A DNA stretch of 64,000 nt, taken from Symsagittifera roscoffensis. Taxonomy: Eukaryota; Xenacoelomorpha; Acoela; Convolutidae. The stretch spans positions 30,533,740-30,597,739 of the forward strand of contig NC_087064.1 in assembly GCF_963678635.1 (NCBI RefSeq), read 5' to 3'. How positions within the stretch are numbered: position 1 is the first letter of the stretch; each line of letters starts with the position of its first letter. Of this stretch, positions 31,401 through 39,516 are shown in pieces. A program made the translations under genes and the position numbers. The notes below the pieces were generated by a model. It searched no databases. It saw only the letters and a program-made list of their open reading frames with translations, and was not told where the DNA came from.

Positions 31401-31504
31401 AGGAGATTGTGATTAGCTCCGATGATGAAGAGGAACTGTTGAGACAGTTTGCCGTATCTAGTACTTCAGGGTGCAGTACCTCCAAGGCGAAGAGTGCGAG
31501 ATGA
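25391..31504 (+). CDS. ORF4: giant protein of unknown function (about 2,030 residues)
   Basis: The open frame begins at a TTG; its first ATG is 25403. I recognise no catalytic domain over most of the length. Residues 1 to ~110 (FTTSPGYANMP, MAAPNRELEP, AAWADI) look like the second half of the degenerate SGNH-like domain begun in ORF3. A hydrophobic stretch lies at about 270-310. A long acidic, low-complexity region spans about 720-1030 with a basic KTRKRKREVE near 997 (possible nuclear signal). Cys/His clusters lie at about 1513-1535 (CLDSTCGNGEHTCDGRSC) and 1775-1785 (HGECPCHC), possible zinc sites. About 1828-2037 is helical and is also kept in element 2. There is no signal peptide, fusion peptide or furin-like site, so an envelope role is not supported. 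Base composition and TTG-AG word use match the rest of the element, so it has co-evolved with it. Confidence 0.8.
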   Translation: MFAAMNEVQENVVSRFGSKTKVVFTTSPGYANMPPALQFVYAVLILIAEGSEWRILMAAPNRELEPSNLRLRKSELAAAWADISHALRGFYGLADILIVLDEVLLREISNFARQLKFSPVIGDDHPAISKLTASLWFRSMDVKITNSTSKSRGPSNERRNVAETEKQLGSLKYRLTQENGWWPFLTPRLENATNKTREEAPLLVKQVWSFLEKQLELAEVRDMTVARFVSAANEVTIAGFWREHAKGELKTRRDYEILKFLSPCWEKEFLAGIFGTTATIFGAFVQEILGMPISLLLALYLVYPRYLFNMGPAYMFSRGVETLRVDGYLALVLLTHGELVSFHRLMEYGEPLSMGRVHTSIETSSYKCAAGLKTLLVQYLMMQNRHMTGEDENPTSREEWKKTNRGMPLLTDLCLAMRSDPMGIIRGLEEVVTCIYGPAVTYAFPDPLVTTYRHSVTHLSLISILDGTALNWCQQEVLRGRMSNTVLFGKVKDAELIVYNFRGQMQCRMGGKREGPIEMYPKFWNLNPLAADGREILRIPAWKECFALVKRELETIMEKEILPATMPEFPIVRRMTLGMNSPLVVPSIMARMTTEEMQKDFTDGWDPLFIGYTAAVYFHTSEMKVNSWTTQAKKSRGSQPPGYEVRKVLRTLEKEGLENMLPIWDDGRMIVMEGHVALVDDMKFATRKYKAPYGLEQVEIRQEGTELDAAGQLHVALTKYKKLDPTTPSPLSVDTPGDKRSGPVEDRFKKILERRRHESEEESMDETLSEAGEDMEVGNTPEPGPSGEELTTQELLKDLSEENWADTATPPLIPSPRKDLELPLESETFNMGMILLSSEEREKNTFEGNRDIFLGSLKDDAWQEFLEEFNQEVGSETTLDKFKKELWDTVVRFGEPLLIGTGLDEKARKELLSKLVELRNSRSKTREEKCEDSSTRRQKTVDKMVDDIKRDKVGTSNMIKSTNILKARAGGRQELEGVDGEVESVMVATTPSSRDVKTRKRKREVEGLGSPSVDAVSEGNLRETAPMVLARCKTAAYKSSSELRRPLEVEREIEVSTSSTSEEDFKPQKINVKRGSTNGQTWEVDVGKEWISKAHQATGKRVTSDPLERNKTRNTSRTWWVALETLKEMEDCWKKLDSGVARKRRNWATQQKAEVNRIEMASHLKRSWQSLLKDHFEEAMRTPSSAPPLMANPFVRTAGQLMFTWSLVGIELETLTSYDRLKLGSKKLDVYQALMQHVARDNSGLSLARRKDATCFLRWIMSMMSDSTILACQQRASASKTMEKRVSTVILNVYQSTGIEKEEGSRLSLENHRKLDEVRRFYNKKFEEEHDVHRNLASSEQYSRISEKGEYQYVSGVMGMAYNPFLDSEAGGAHRNHEVAELLKFWTERIMEIDAVEKEGTSLGLILEKTPEVVSIPRSDKRVEVNMGDGNGLLTTNLGVVWKLLRPSWCPHPHASLIEETTERVRLAPTEDEDLAKLSVLHKLISPQMQEPGEKTSNPGSAKKLEPGSCLDSTCGNGEHTCDGRSCVRILSFQKEDLVTWFEDITEREKSEVQIVAECYARTTVNIATALGFFSRMCSLQSLERLESEHHLVTALSVESWPGVLQVTQKHIRSWKVGLEAEMGFPMSEAYGLPLNAKSLIGSMMANLCGSHYPLHMVMVEASSQRVLVDKAFSVPKCVRLARISHHSHRLLRKIRGTVPKELRDDLSEIWGEELLKLERENTSDHERQNVIGKPVGSAPNPEDNDTMHEKMMELEPLLEASGERNLRSIEITHGECPCHCLAQTVWYPDHKNLCLVWDMEEIRSIGLPDHRQKVTILVVSTILALRWIEENITKYREAGTPTAESIHAIDYGRRLEFFETACKVFAIPTEVRHVWSRLRYFPWFRATLTSWLYMTTKDHMRKHQKEYRQFQAEIGPEAFKRPLLTHRNAITTGWKRVGKMSRDNTKARESILEEDLAKNVSLSLHNSFCLNRESRVKALPNQAKRLQEQREWMRSYEQLKAWEEIVISSDDEEELLRQFAVSSTSGCSTSKAKSAR

Positions 31505-31919
31505 GCAGGGGGCTCGAATGGATCTTGAGTCTTGAGAGGGAAAGGGGGGCTTGAGCGTGGATCCGGGTGAAACTTGGATTCACGAAAAAGAAGTTTTAAA
31601 AAAGCAAATATTGTTATTAATATACTATATTTATTATATAAATCAAAATACTGCATGAAAATTTCCTGATTGAATAGGACAAAAGAAATTTTAAATGATT
31701 GGCTTGGAAAGCAAGAATTCAAGGGTGCAGGTGTGTGCAGATTTTGATTGCTGTTTAGCGATAGTGTGAAAATTTTACATGGCTGTGAATTTTGGGGTGT
31801 AGATAAGCTTAAGTCTGCTGCAAACTTCTGTAAATGACCACTGGCACTGTATCTTGAGTAACACTCGGTTTTCTGGGACTCACTGGCAGAAGACAGCACG
31901 CGATGAGGACATCGATCTC
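31505..31919 (+). other. Element 1 3' untranslated region
   Basis: No gene. Three CTTGAG words lie in the first 50 bp after ORF4 and one more at about 31855. The middle is AT-rich. Confidence 0.6.
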
Positions 31920-31933
31920 GAGTCCGGGGAGTA
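31920..31933 (+). other. Purine tract before 3' LTR
   Basis: GAGTCCGGGGAGTA abuts the LTR. Element 2 has TGTCCGGGGAGTA in the same place, so this is the likely plus-strand primer. Confidence 0.7.
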
Positions 31934-32849
31934 TGTGCCAGTCGGTCATATTTGGAAGTTTGACCTTGAGAGAAGCAAAAAACACTTGATTTTGGAGTGA
32001 AATTTAATTTTTCAAAATTTCGAATGGAACCTGTCATGCACAATTTTCTCGCGATAACTGAAAATCAGAAAAAAGAAATCAGAACAATTTCAGAACGATT
32101 GAGACACACACGCGGGAAAGTTCTAAGAAAAAGCAGTAGGAAATTGCTATTCGCAATTTCCATCACTATCATAATCGAGAGTAGAGCTGTCCCATCTGTG
32201 ACAGAGACGAGAGCATTCCCACGAATTGGATTATAGCGACTGGAGTGTTATTCGGAACTGGACTAGAGTGAACCTTCGGTGGAAAGGTGGACAACTTGAG
32301 TGTCCTAATGGTTCACAAGAAAACTATTGTCTAGAGTATAAACTCGTTCTCATTGTTCAAACTATAAAACATTAGACTCATTTGGTTACGTTATTTAATT
32401 CTTGAGTTAATTACCGACTGGATTATTTCCCACTTCTTGAGCGTGCTACTATGTGAGTACAAATTTAAATTCCTAGAGTGTGTTTTATAATTGTTATGTT
32501 GAGGTAAGGCGAGTCTTAGGTTGATCCATCTGAAATGGATCAAAGTCCCACTGTCTAATAAAAAGTAACTTAACGGATTGTTCCAACCCGGTTTTTAACG
32601 GCGTTCATGTATTTTGGGTATCTAGAGACCTAAGTATGGGGACGTTTCTAATTCTAGAGTGGGGGATATTTTAGTAGTAGCCTTTAAGCTGTAACGGGTC
32701 GAAGTCTCATGTCACAAGCGAACCGAACTGGCTCCGACCGTTCCTGAGGTAGAAAAACACAAGAGATGGTGTCCCTGACCCTTGAGCCAGTGGTTATAGG
32801 GCCTATTTTTCTTAAGCCTCATGTGTGACTGCAGTAGACGAATGTTACA
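31934..32849 (+). repeat. Element 1 3' LTR (916 bp)
   Basis: Copy of 9894-10810. It ends AATGTTACA and is followed by TTC, matching the TTC before the 5' LTR. Confidence 0.95.
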
Positions 32850-32858
32850 TTCATAATA

Positions 32859-32880
32859 CCTGTTTAATAAATCAAACAGG
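32859..32880. other. Small perfect inverted repeat
   Basis: CCTGTTT and AAACAGG flank an 8-base loop, 10 bp from the end of element 1. Function unknown. Confidence 0.4.
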
Positions 32881-32934
32881 AATTACAACCAGAACAAAAT
32901 TAAAAAGGGTGATTTAAGATGGGTCTGATGTCAT

Positions 32935-33215
32935 TATAGACAGTTAGTTCAAAGCCTCGAGTACACACGCGGCATTTCCGCGTTGCACTGCTAATCCGAT
33001 TCTTTGCCTCAGATAAAGGAGCGATTTGTCGTCTTCGATGGTATCTTTGATACGCTGTCCAAGTGATTTTAAAACGTTGAAATTGAGTTCTCCAATACCC
33101 CCCCTCCTGTCTCAATAGCAACTGGAATGAAAAGAACCGTGTCAGGAAGATCGCAATATTGATTTCTATTTCTAGCTTCGGCCTCGCTGACTTTTCTGGT
33201 TGTAGGAAGAACTGC
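32935..33215 (-). pseudogene. C-terminal fragment of another retroelement ORF
   Basis: Minus strand reads VLFIPVAIETGG, then after a break in a run of seven G bases (33101-33107), SLGQRIKDTIEDD, then YLRQRIGLAVQRGNAACVL. This pattern (ETGG ... QR-AxQRGNA) ends many retroelement ORFs in invertebrate genomes. The family is not assigned. The frameshift and lack of upstream domains make it a relic. Confidence 0.55.
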
Positions 33216-33299
33216 AAACCGTCTGCTTGAAACCGCTAGTCTGCTCACACATGTGAAATCCCATGCAAAAGGGGTCCTTCGGTTTATTTACGGAAAGTG

Positions 33300-33413
33300 T
33301 GTAACATTCGCCCGGAAGTACATACCGACGGAAATAAAGCTAGGTTAAGAAACGACTGGCTAGCGTCTAAACACAGCTTCACACTATTTTAACCGTCTCT
33401 ATCAAAGCCAGTT
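33300..33413 (-). repeat. Truncated LTR (fragment A)
   Basis: Starts TGTAACATTCGCCCGGAAGT, as the ends of element 2 LTRs do on this strand, and runs for 114 bp until a second LTR end begins. Confidence 0.8.
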
Positions 33414-33624
33414 TGTAACATTCGCCCGGAATTACATATCGACGGAAAATAAAGCTAAGCTATAAAACGACTGGCCAGCGTCTAAACAAAGCTCTACATG
33501 CTTTTCACCGTCTCTACCAAAGCCAGTTCTTTTGGTGGTCTTTTTAACATCGGGTCGACAAAAACGTTACTGTTCTCCGGCTTCGACCAGAACGCTCAAA
33601 TTAACTTAATTACATGCAAGAATA
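33414..33624 (-). repeat. Truncated LTR (fragment B)
   Basis: A second LTR end starting TGTAACATTCGCCCGGAA directly after fragment A. It matches the element 2 LTR up to ATGCAAGAATAG and then gives way to sequence belonging to the element 3 LTR. Confidence 0.75.
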
Positions 33625-33678
33625 GTGGATGGACGAAAATGCATATTCGGCAATTTCGAATTGTTAGCAGCTAACCTT
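33625..33678 (+). repeat. First piece of element 3 5' LTR
   Basis: TTCGAATTGTTAGCAGCTAA and flanks match, on the plus strand, positions about 15-68 of this LTR family. The match resumes at 51309 after element 2. The exact left end is uncertain. Confidence 0.7.
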
Positions 33679-34604
33679 TGTAACATTCGCCCGGAAGATA
33701 CATATCGACGGAAAATAAAACTAAGTCCTAAGACGACTGGCTAACGTCTAAACAGAGCTTTACATGCTTTTCACCGTCTCTACCAAGCCAGTACTTTCGG
33801 TGGTCTTTTCTAACATCGGGTCGACAAAAAACGTTACTGCTTTCGGCTTCGGTCAAAACACTCAAATTAACTTAATTACATGCAGAAATAGTGAGCTCAT
33901 GGCTGGGTCTCAGTATCCCCAGACCACGAGGTCACTCCTAAAAACAGGGCTACTACTTATTGAATTATTATTGTTTTTGTTCAGTAGATAAAAATCATCA
34001 TCTCCATCGAAGATGGATCAACCCTTTCCCCCCAACTCCTAGCTTCTCATCCTTATCAAAATGAATCCAGTTGTTAATTAAATTCAGATCAGGACATGAC
34101 AAGAAGCTAAAAGTCTATATAAAAGAATAAAAGTCTCAGTTCCGAAACCCTTCCGGATTCTTGAATACACTGAATCAAGCTCGTTAATCTTGATTTCTTC
34201 TTAATCCGGAAGGCTGTCCTCCACCCTTCACCGTTGTCTGCAACGGCCTTGCAACTATTGTAGAGACACAATAGTTGCAACTCGGAGTGCTCTCTGTTAA
34301 CTCCGCGATTTGTTGTCGTTTTTTCTCACAATTTCCGTACTTCTCGTGATCGCACCTAATGTTGTTGTGTTGCTTTTTAGCTTTTCTCTGCCAAAATGGC
34401 CGTTTCTGACTCTTCTCAGAAATGTTACGTAATCACTTCAAAAATTTAAAAATTAGCAATTTCCGAATCCTTCAACCTTCACGTTTTGTTCAATCGTTCA
34501 AATAACGTTCTTAATCCTTAAAAATCACTAATCCGGAAGGCTCGCTGCTAAAAATTCGAATTCTGCAGAGATTGCTTTTTGGCACATTCTGGTCGAATGT
34601 CACA
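33679..34604 (-). repeat. Element 2 3' LTR (926 bp)
   Basis: TG...CA ends. Pairs with 50383-51308. The small frame 33764-33991 recurs in the other LTR and is not a gene. Confidence 0.95.
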
Positions 34605-34617
34605 TACTCCCCGGACA
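34605..34617 (-). other. Element 2 purine tract
   Basis: On the minus strand TGTCCGGGGAGTA directly precedes the 3' LTR, as in element 1. Confidence 0.7.
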
Positions 34618-35426
34618 ATCCGTTCAATGTCCTCATTGAATCACGCAAAGTTCGTAAAATAGATACAGTGTCATCGAACAGAATTTACAAAATGCACGAA
34701 ATTACCTTTATCCACGTCATATCGACTCACTGCAGAATATAAATGGCATCATACTACATCACTATAGCCTTCAAATTCTTTCATTAATCTGCACATTGAG
34801 AATATGACTTAAGATAAAACATATTTTCTGACTTCCAATGTCAATGTCCCCATTAAAACTTTTTCTCTTAGATTTAAAAGGTGTTGGCTTGCAGGACAGT
34901 CCTTGCCAACCAACAAGCTAAAATTATCCTACTATGCTTCTCCCTTCGGAAATCTTGCTTGTTATTGTCCTGAATACTAAAACTAAGAAACTCTGTGGTT
35001 AGCAAGAACAATGAAACAATCTCCCTCTTCGAGAGATTACTCAAGCCTTCCATGTCACCACAAAGTGATCAGTTCTCCTAGCTGATTAAAAACAGTCATG
35101 CAGGCTGGAATATTTTAATATACTCCTTCACTTAAGCTTTTCTAAATAAATAGTAAGTGATTGTCTCTAAAGCCACTCAACTAAAATCAAAATGCAAATT
35201 TATAAATGCAACATTTTCAAAACTCAACTAAATGTTTCAGTTTTCAATTACAACTTGGTTGCTTGGTTTCTCACTTGAGTTTTTTCACATACATAAAACA
35301 ATTCTGAGTTTTAACTTTTTCTTCATTACTCCTTTGTTTTCTTCTGTTTCGTCGTTTAAAAGTTCTAAAACTTCTAAATTCTTCTAATTTTCGTCTCTTT
35401 TTCCCATCTTGCTTTTCGGTCATTCG
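34618..35426 (-). other. Element 2 3' untranslated region
   Basis: About 800 bp, AT-rich, no ORF. Twice as long as in element 1. Confidence 0.6.
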
Positions 35427-36036
35427 TCAATGCTCCATTTCTTCCTCATGTGATACTGACTCTGCACTCTCAGTCTTCGTATCTTGTAACACATCGTTAG
35501 CAATCCTGACTCTGCTGGAAGCCGTCCTCCAACACTTCTGCTCTTCTACCCTCTGTTTGCAACAAGGTAGGGGATCCACGTTAGATTCTTTGCTCCTGCA
35601 GAAGCTGTTGTGGAGACACAACGTCACGTTTCTCTCCAAATCTTCCTTTAACATCTCTGCCTTCTCTTTTCCACTACGTTCACTCGTCCTGGAAATTCTT
35701 TTCACAGCGGTGGTCACTGCATTCCGATGAGTCACGAGAGCTTGCTTGAAAACCCCTGCTCCAATGTCCAGCTGATATTCACTGTACACTCTGCCATGCT
35801 TCGACATATGCTTTTTCGCATATTCATACAACCATGCAGTCATGTCAGCTCTGAACCATGGCATCAATCGTTTCCTTGCCCATATCTTCTTCACTTCCAT
35901 CGGAATGTTTAGAATTTTGCACATTGTCTCAAAAAGATCTAAATTTTTTAGACAATCTAACTTCCGCAACTGTTCTCTCGTCGGTGCCTCCTGTCTATTA
36001 TTTTCTCTCACATGAGCTTCCAGCCATCTGAACCTC
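35427..36036 (-). pseudogene. ORF4 C-terminal remnant of element 2
   Basis: About 200 residues aligning with element 1 ORF4 from about residue 1828 to the end: FETMCKILNIPMEVKKIW, PWFRADMTAWLYEY, KQALVTHRNAVTT and ERNVTLCLHNSFC match FETACKVF, PWFRATLTSWLY, RPLLTHRNAITT and AKNVSLSLHNSFC. It begins at the deletion junction near 36036 and lacks a proper start (the open frame begins at a GTG). The good alignment over a low-identity pair suggests this region was under selection in both lineages. Confidence 0.75.
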
Positions 36037-36909
36037 TGGAGATGTCATTCGTCCCAACTAGGATCATCACATTGGGGATCTCCCTGGATTCATCAGTTCC
36101 ACCATTCGATATAACTGGGCTATCGTCGCGCCTCCAAAGGCCATCACCGTGGTGACCCACGAGGTCCTCAAATTCGACAGCACTCTGACCAAGCTGTCTC
36201 CCAGTATCAGATGAGATGTCCCGAGTGGTGGTTGCTGCAGGTTTTTAGCCGGACTCCAAGTAGCTCGGTTGAAGCAGGCCCTCGGATCTGTTTCCGGAAC
36301 TCCCGTGAAATTATATTTCAATTGATTATTCTTTTGCACGTCTATTATGCGAGACACTTTCTTCGCTAGCATCTTCCGTATTCTTCTCTCTGGGGCCCTC
36401 GAGCTCCCCATGAGTGGTGTCACGTCACTTATCCCCTGTCTGATCACGGTCTGGGAGAGTCGTACTCTGCCCGTGTCGTCAATCGTTCCATAGGGTGCAG
36501 TCACCCCGGAACCTGGCGCATTCTTGTTAGCGACCAGTCGTCCAGCTGTCTCTATCAGCTTCCTCACTGTCTGTTCCACGACGGGGTCACCCAAGGTGTC
36601 ACCAGGATCCGGGATCGTTACTCGATTTGTCTCTACTGGGAGCCATGTCTCCGTTGTTTGACTCATTTCTCGAGGCGTCAAGAGCTCCATCGGGGACTGC
36701 CCACGAGGAATATCCCTTGCAGGTATCACTTTCTCCACGGCCGTTGTCAACGCCATCTGCTCCAATCGCTCTTTGTATTCCTGCCTTAAACGCTCAATCT
36801 CTTGACCCTGCTTGTTGTTGCAGTCTTCAAACATGCTTCTGGTCATCTGGAGCATGCTTCTGGTCATCTCGTCCAGCTCCTTCTTTGTACTTTTCAGTTC
36901 ATCGTTCAT
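36037..36909 (-). pseudogene. ORF3 remnant of element 2: coiled coil and start of SGNH domain
   Basis: The open frame 36067-36909 holds the coiled coil and SGNH block I (HLILGDSLVRVL) and block II (FGGATIAQ). A frameshift follows. Block III (ILVGTNDISRG) is visible in another frame at about 36040-36070, and the sequence then jumps to the end of ORF4. Blocks IV and V are lost. The coiled-coil segment is much shorter than in element 1. Confidence 0.75.
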
Positions 36910-37407
36910 CTAATCCAGATCTTGCATGATTTGGTTCGTCTGGACTTTCTGTCCTACTTTCGCCCTTTTTGGTGGCACAGCTGCTCTCAGTGGTGAACCA
37001 GACGAGGTCGCCTCGCTGTTCATCTCCCGATGCATTCTGGTCAGCCCAGGTTTGGGCTTGGAGGGCATTGGCATCTCACCTGGTTGGTAAGTCCTAGAAC
37101 TTCCCAATCCAGGCTCATTCGCCAAGTCACTCCCTGAGAGAGCCCCGTTCCTCCACCTCATCACTTTCATGTTCGGGCGGTCTAGTACTCCTCTTTCTCC
37201 ATATGCTGCCATCAACAGGACTTCCGTGGGGCGGTCCCCACGGTTGTCGTGCCCCAAGATGTTGATCAGGGCTGTCAGCAACATGACTACCTCTGGGTCC
37301 TCCAGAGCGAAGTCTCGATCGATCAGCCGACGATAGATCGCATCTATCATCGGTCCTACATATGCCTCTGCCAGGTCCATCAATTCATCCAAGTTGAAGT
37401 TATCCAT
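36910..37407 (-). pseudogene. ORF3 N-terminal part of element 2
   Basis: 165 codons from ATG 37405-37407 to a stop at 36910-36912, then in frame with the next piece, so one nonsense change splits ORF3. Shared with element 1 ORF3: MLTALINIL, TEVLLMAAYG, MRWRNGALSGSDLANEPGL, GEMPMPSKP match MLNAILQL, TEAVLMIGYN, LSWNVDG...DLARNPGL, GEFPLPTRP. Confidence 0.75.
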
Positions 37408-37818
37408 TCTATTCTTTCAAGTTTGATTTGATTCGATTCGATTCCAAGGTTTTGACTCAGGTGAGTAATTAATTGATCAATCAGGATCTAGAAAAGAAGT
37501 CACAAATATCACACTTGTTAGTTTCACCTTAACATATATCGTTAAAATTTGCTTAAAAACAGTTCAGATAAAAAGATATTTATCCTAAAAGTTTATTAAA
37601 ATTAATTGGTCTCTAAAATTTTGGAATTCGACCTAAGATTGGACAGTCCAAACTTTGGATCTATTCCTAAGATCGTCATTCAGTTGTTCATGGTCACTAA
37701 CCCCTACTTACCCATGATCTTAATAACCTAACACATAACATAACATAACATAACATAACACACATATCACATATTACATACAACTTAGTCTTTGGCCTAA
37801 CACCCTCTCGCACATCAC
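37408..37818 (-). other. Element 2 Pol-ORF3 spacer
   Basis: About 410 bp without a gene. A pentamer repeat (ATAAC, five to six copies) is at about 37731-37760. No acceptor as clear as that in element 1 was found. Confidence 0.55.
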
Positions 37819-39516
37819 TCAGCCTATACTTAAGTAATATTTCTTATGTAGATATACTTGTATGTTCGTATCAGAGAATATCACGTGTACAAGCGCGTAC
37901 AATTCCCGAGGATGCAGTCTTCCTCTGTTTGGATCGTACACTGGAAGCGAGAGTTCCTTCACGTCCATTTCCACAAGGAAGTCCCTCAGCCTCGTCAAGG
38001 ACAAGACTAGGTTCTCTGGGTCCACGTGCTGCTTCTCCGTCGCCCTCGTTACCAAGAAGCATAAGTATTTTACCGGTATCTGCGACGCCGCCGGAGGTAA
38101 GGCTGCTACGCCCCCTATCCCTGGTCTTTGCTTCCAAAGGAATTCCACGTTTTTGTATTCTCTCTTAAAATCTGCCGCTAACGCTGTCCTAAAACTCATG
38201 TCTGCTGTGATTGCTATCGCACATGTTCTGTTTGTGAGTATGAAATCACTGTCTGTTAGTAGTATGTTACTTGAATATTCATTTGGTAAGTTAAAATATG
38301 ACTCAACTACCCTGCCTATGTCAGGTTTTTTAGGTTCTTTGCCTGTGTCTGCTTCTAAGTCTCCTGTTTCTCTTGCTATTCTCAATTTTTTTATTATCAA
38401 GTTTTCAGTGTGGGTAAGTCCTACCCCCACTCCCCGGACAAAAATATCCATCGACGTCCCCGTCGATCGCATACCGGGTATCAAGTCGAGGTTAGAAGCC
38501 GGAATGAGTAGTCGTCCTTCCTGGGCAGCCCAGGTAGGATCGTCTCGTTCGGTCTTGATGTATTTCATGCTTTCACGATCTACGTCTTGAATCGTGACAC
38601 TCGTCTCCTCAGGATCCGAGGTCGTTTCATTCAGCCACTCTAAGACACGCAGGTTCGTCAAGTCTTGTTCGTATGACTGCTGTTGCTCGTCGTCGAATTC
38701 TACCTCGGGTTTTGACCAGTCGTCAACCCACTCATCGTCGTGATCATCGACTATGTCAATGTCTTGTGACACAGTTATTTCCTCTAGACCCACTACTTCT
38801 TCCACTATCTTCTTCAGATCTATCCTGTCCACTACGAAGTCGTCACCGTAAGGATTGTATTTCTTTCTTGGTCTCTTCCCGTCCTTCTGACGAGTATGTA
38901 TCGTGAACGGAAGATCCGGTTCCAAGTTCTTGGGAACCTCTATCTGTTCGGGATCCTGCCAATCTTCCTCTGCGTAGGGTAAGGTTTCATCGTCCGCTTC
39001 GATCTGTTCGTTTGGATCCAGGTCCAGCGGTGTATCCGTACCTTCCTCTACGACTTCGTTTCCATCGTTCTTCTCCCTGGTGCCTTTTTCATTGACCTCA
39101 CAAGCAGGATTCATCATTAGATAATCCCCTTCTTCCATGTCTGCAGGTATACACCAGTCTTCTGTCGATGGATTGTGTGGCTTTATGTTCTCGTAGTGGG
39201 CGGCTCGGCCAGTACTCAGTCTATAAAAGCGTCCCTCCTGGTGCACCTCTGTAATCATGAAGGGTCCCCTCCACTTTTTTAGGAGCTTTTTCGTCCCTTT
39301 CGGTGGTATAACGTTCTGGAATACCCATACGTAGTCTCCCACCGAGTAAGGCTTTGCACCAGCTGCTTTCTTGTCGAATCTTTTCCTCTGCTTTGCCTGT
39401 GCCTGCTGAGTATTTCGTCTACACAAATCGTTCAACTCCTGTTGGCGTCTGATCACATCCCTCACGTAGACCTGTGGGGACGTTTTCTTTCCCTCATACT
39501 CTGGGTAGAAGAAGGT
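37819..39516 (-). pseudogene. Element 2 Pol: integrase C-terminus and macrodomain-like tail
   Basis: Open from just after a stop at 39517-39519 to the natural Pol end (548 codons from a GTG). It holds the GPF module (WRGPFMITEVHQEGRFYRLS, about 39205-39275), an acidic stretch, the conserved FVRGVGVGLTHTENL block at about 38400-38450, and the macrodomain-like tail at about 37822-38270, with KYLCFLVTR and LPVYDPNRGRL. The tail is as long as in element 1 and its key motifs are unchanged, which argues for function in the family. Confidence 0.85.

Larger units (their letters stand above)
9894..32849 (+). mobile_element. Element 1: giant Ty3/gypsy-type LTR retrotransposon (about 23 kb)
   Basis: Bounded by 917/916-bp LTRs starting TG and ending CA, with TTC on both sides (9891-9893 and 32850-32852). 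Order: LTR, candidate primer site, 2.5 kb leader with tandem repeats, gag-protease-RT-RNase H-integrase, macrodomain-like tail, ORF3 (SGNH hydrolase), ORF4 (unknown, 2,037 codons), purine tract, LTR. The RT-RNase H-integrase order, the HHCC and DD35E integrase and the GPF module place it in Ty3/gypsy. Its length is about four times that of ordinary gypsy elements. The LTRs differ at about seven sites by eye, so insertion is recent, yet three reading-frame breaks are present (18.28, 25.21 and about 25.38 kb). Confidence 0.95.

Noticed and set aside
25391-31504. ORF4 as a retroviral-type envelope
   Set aside because: Its place after Pol suits env, but there is no signal peptide, no furin-type site with fusion peptide, no membrane anchor near the C-terminus and no glycoprotein-like cysteine pattern; the protein is mostly charged.
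33764-33991. 75-residue ORF, repeated at 50468-50695
   Set aside because: It lies inside the two LTRs of element 2 and is duplicated with them; the reading frame has no recognisable features.
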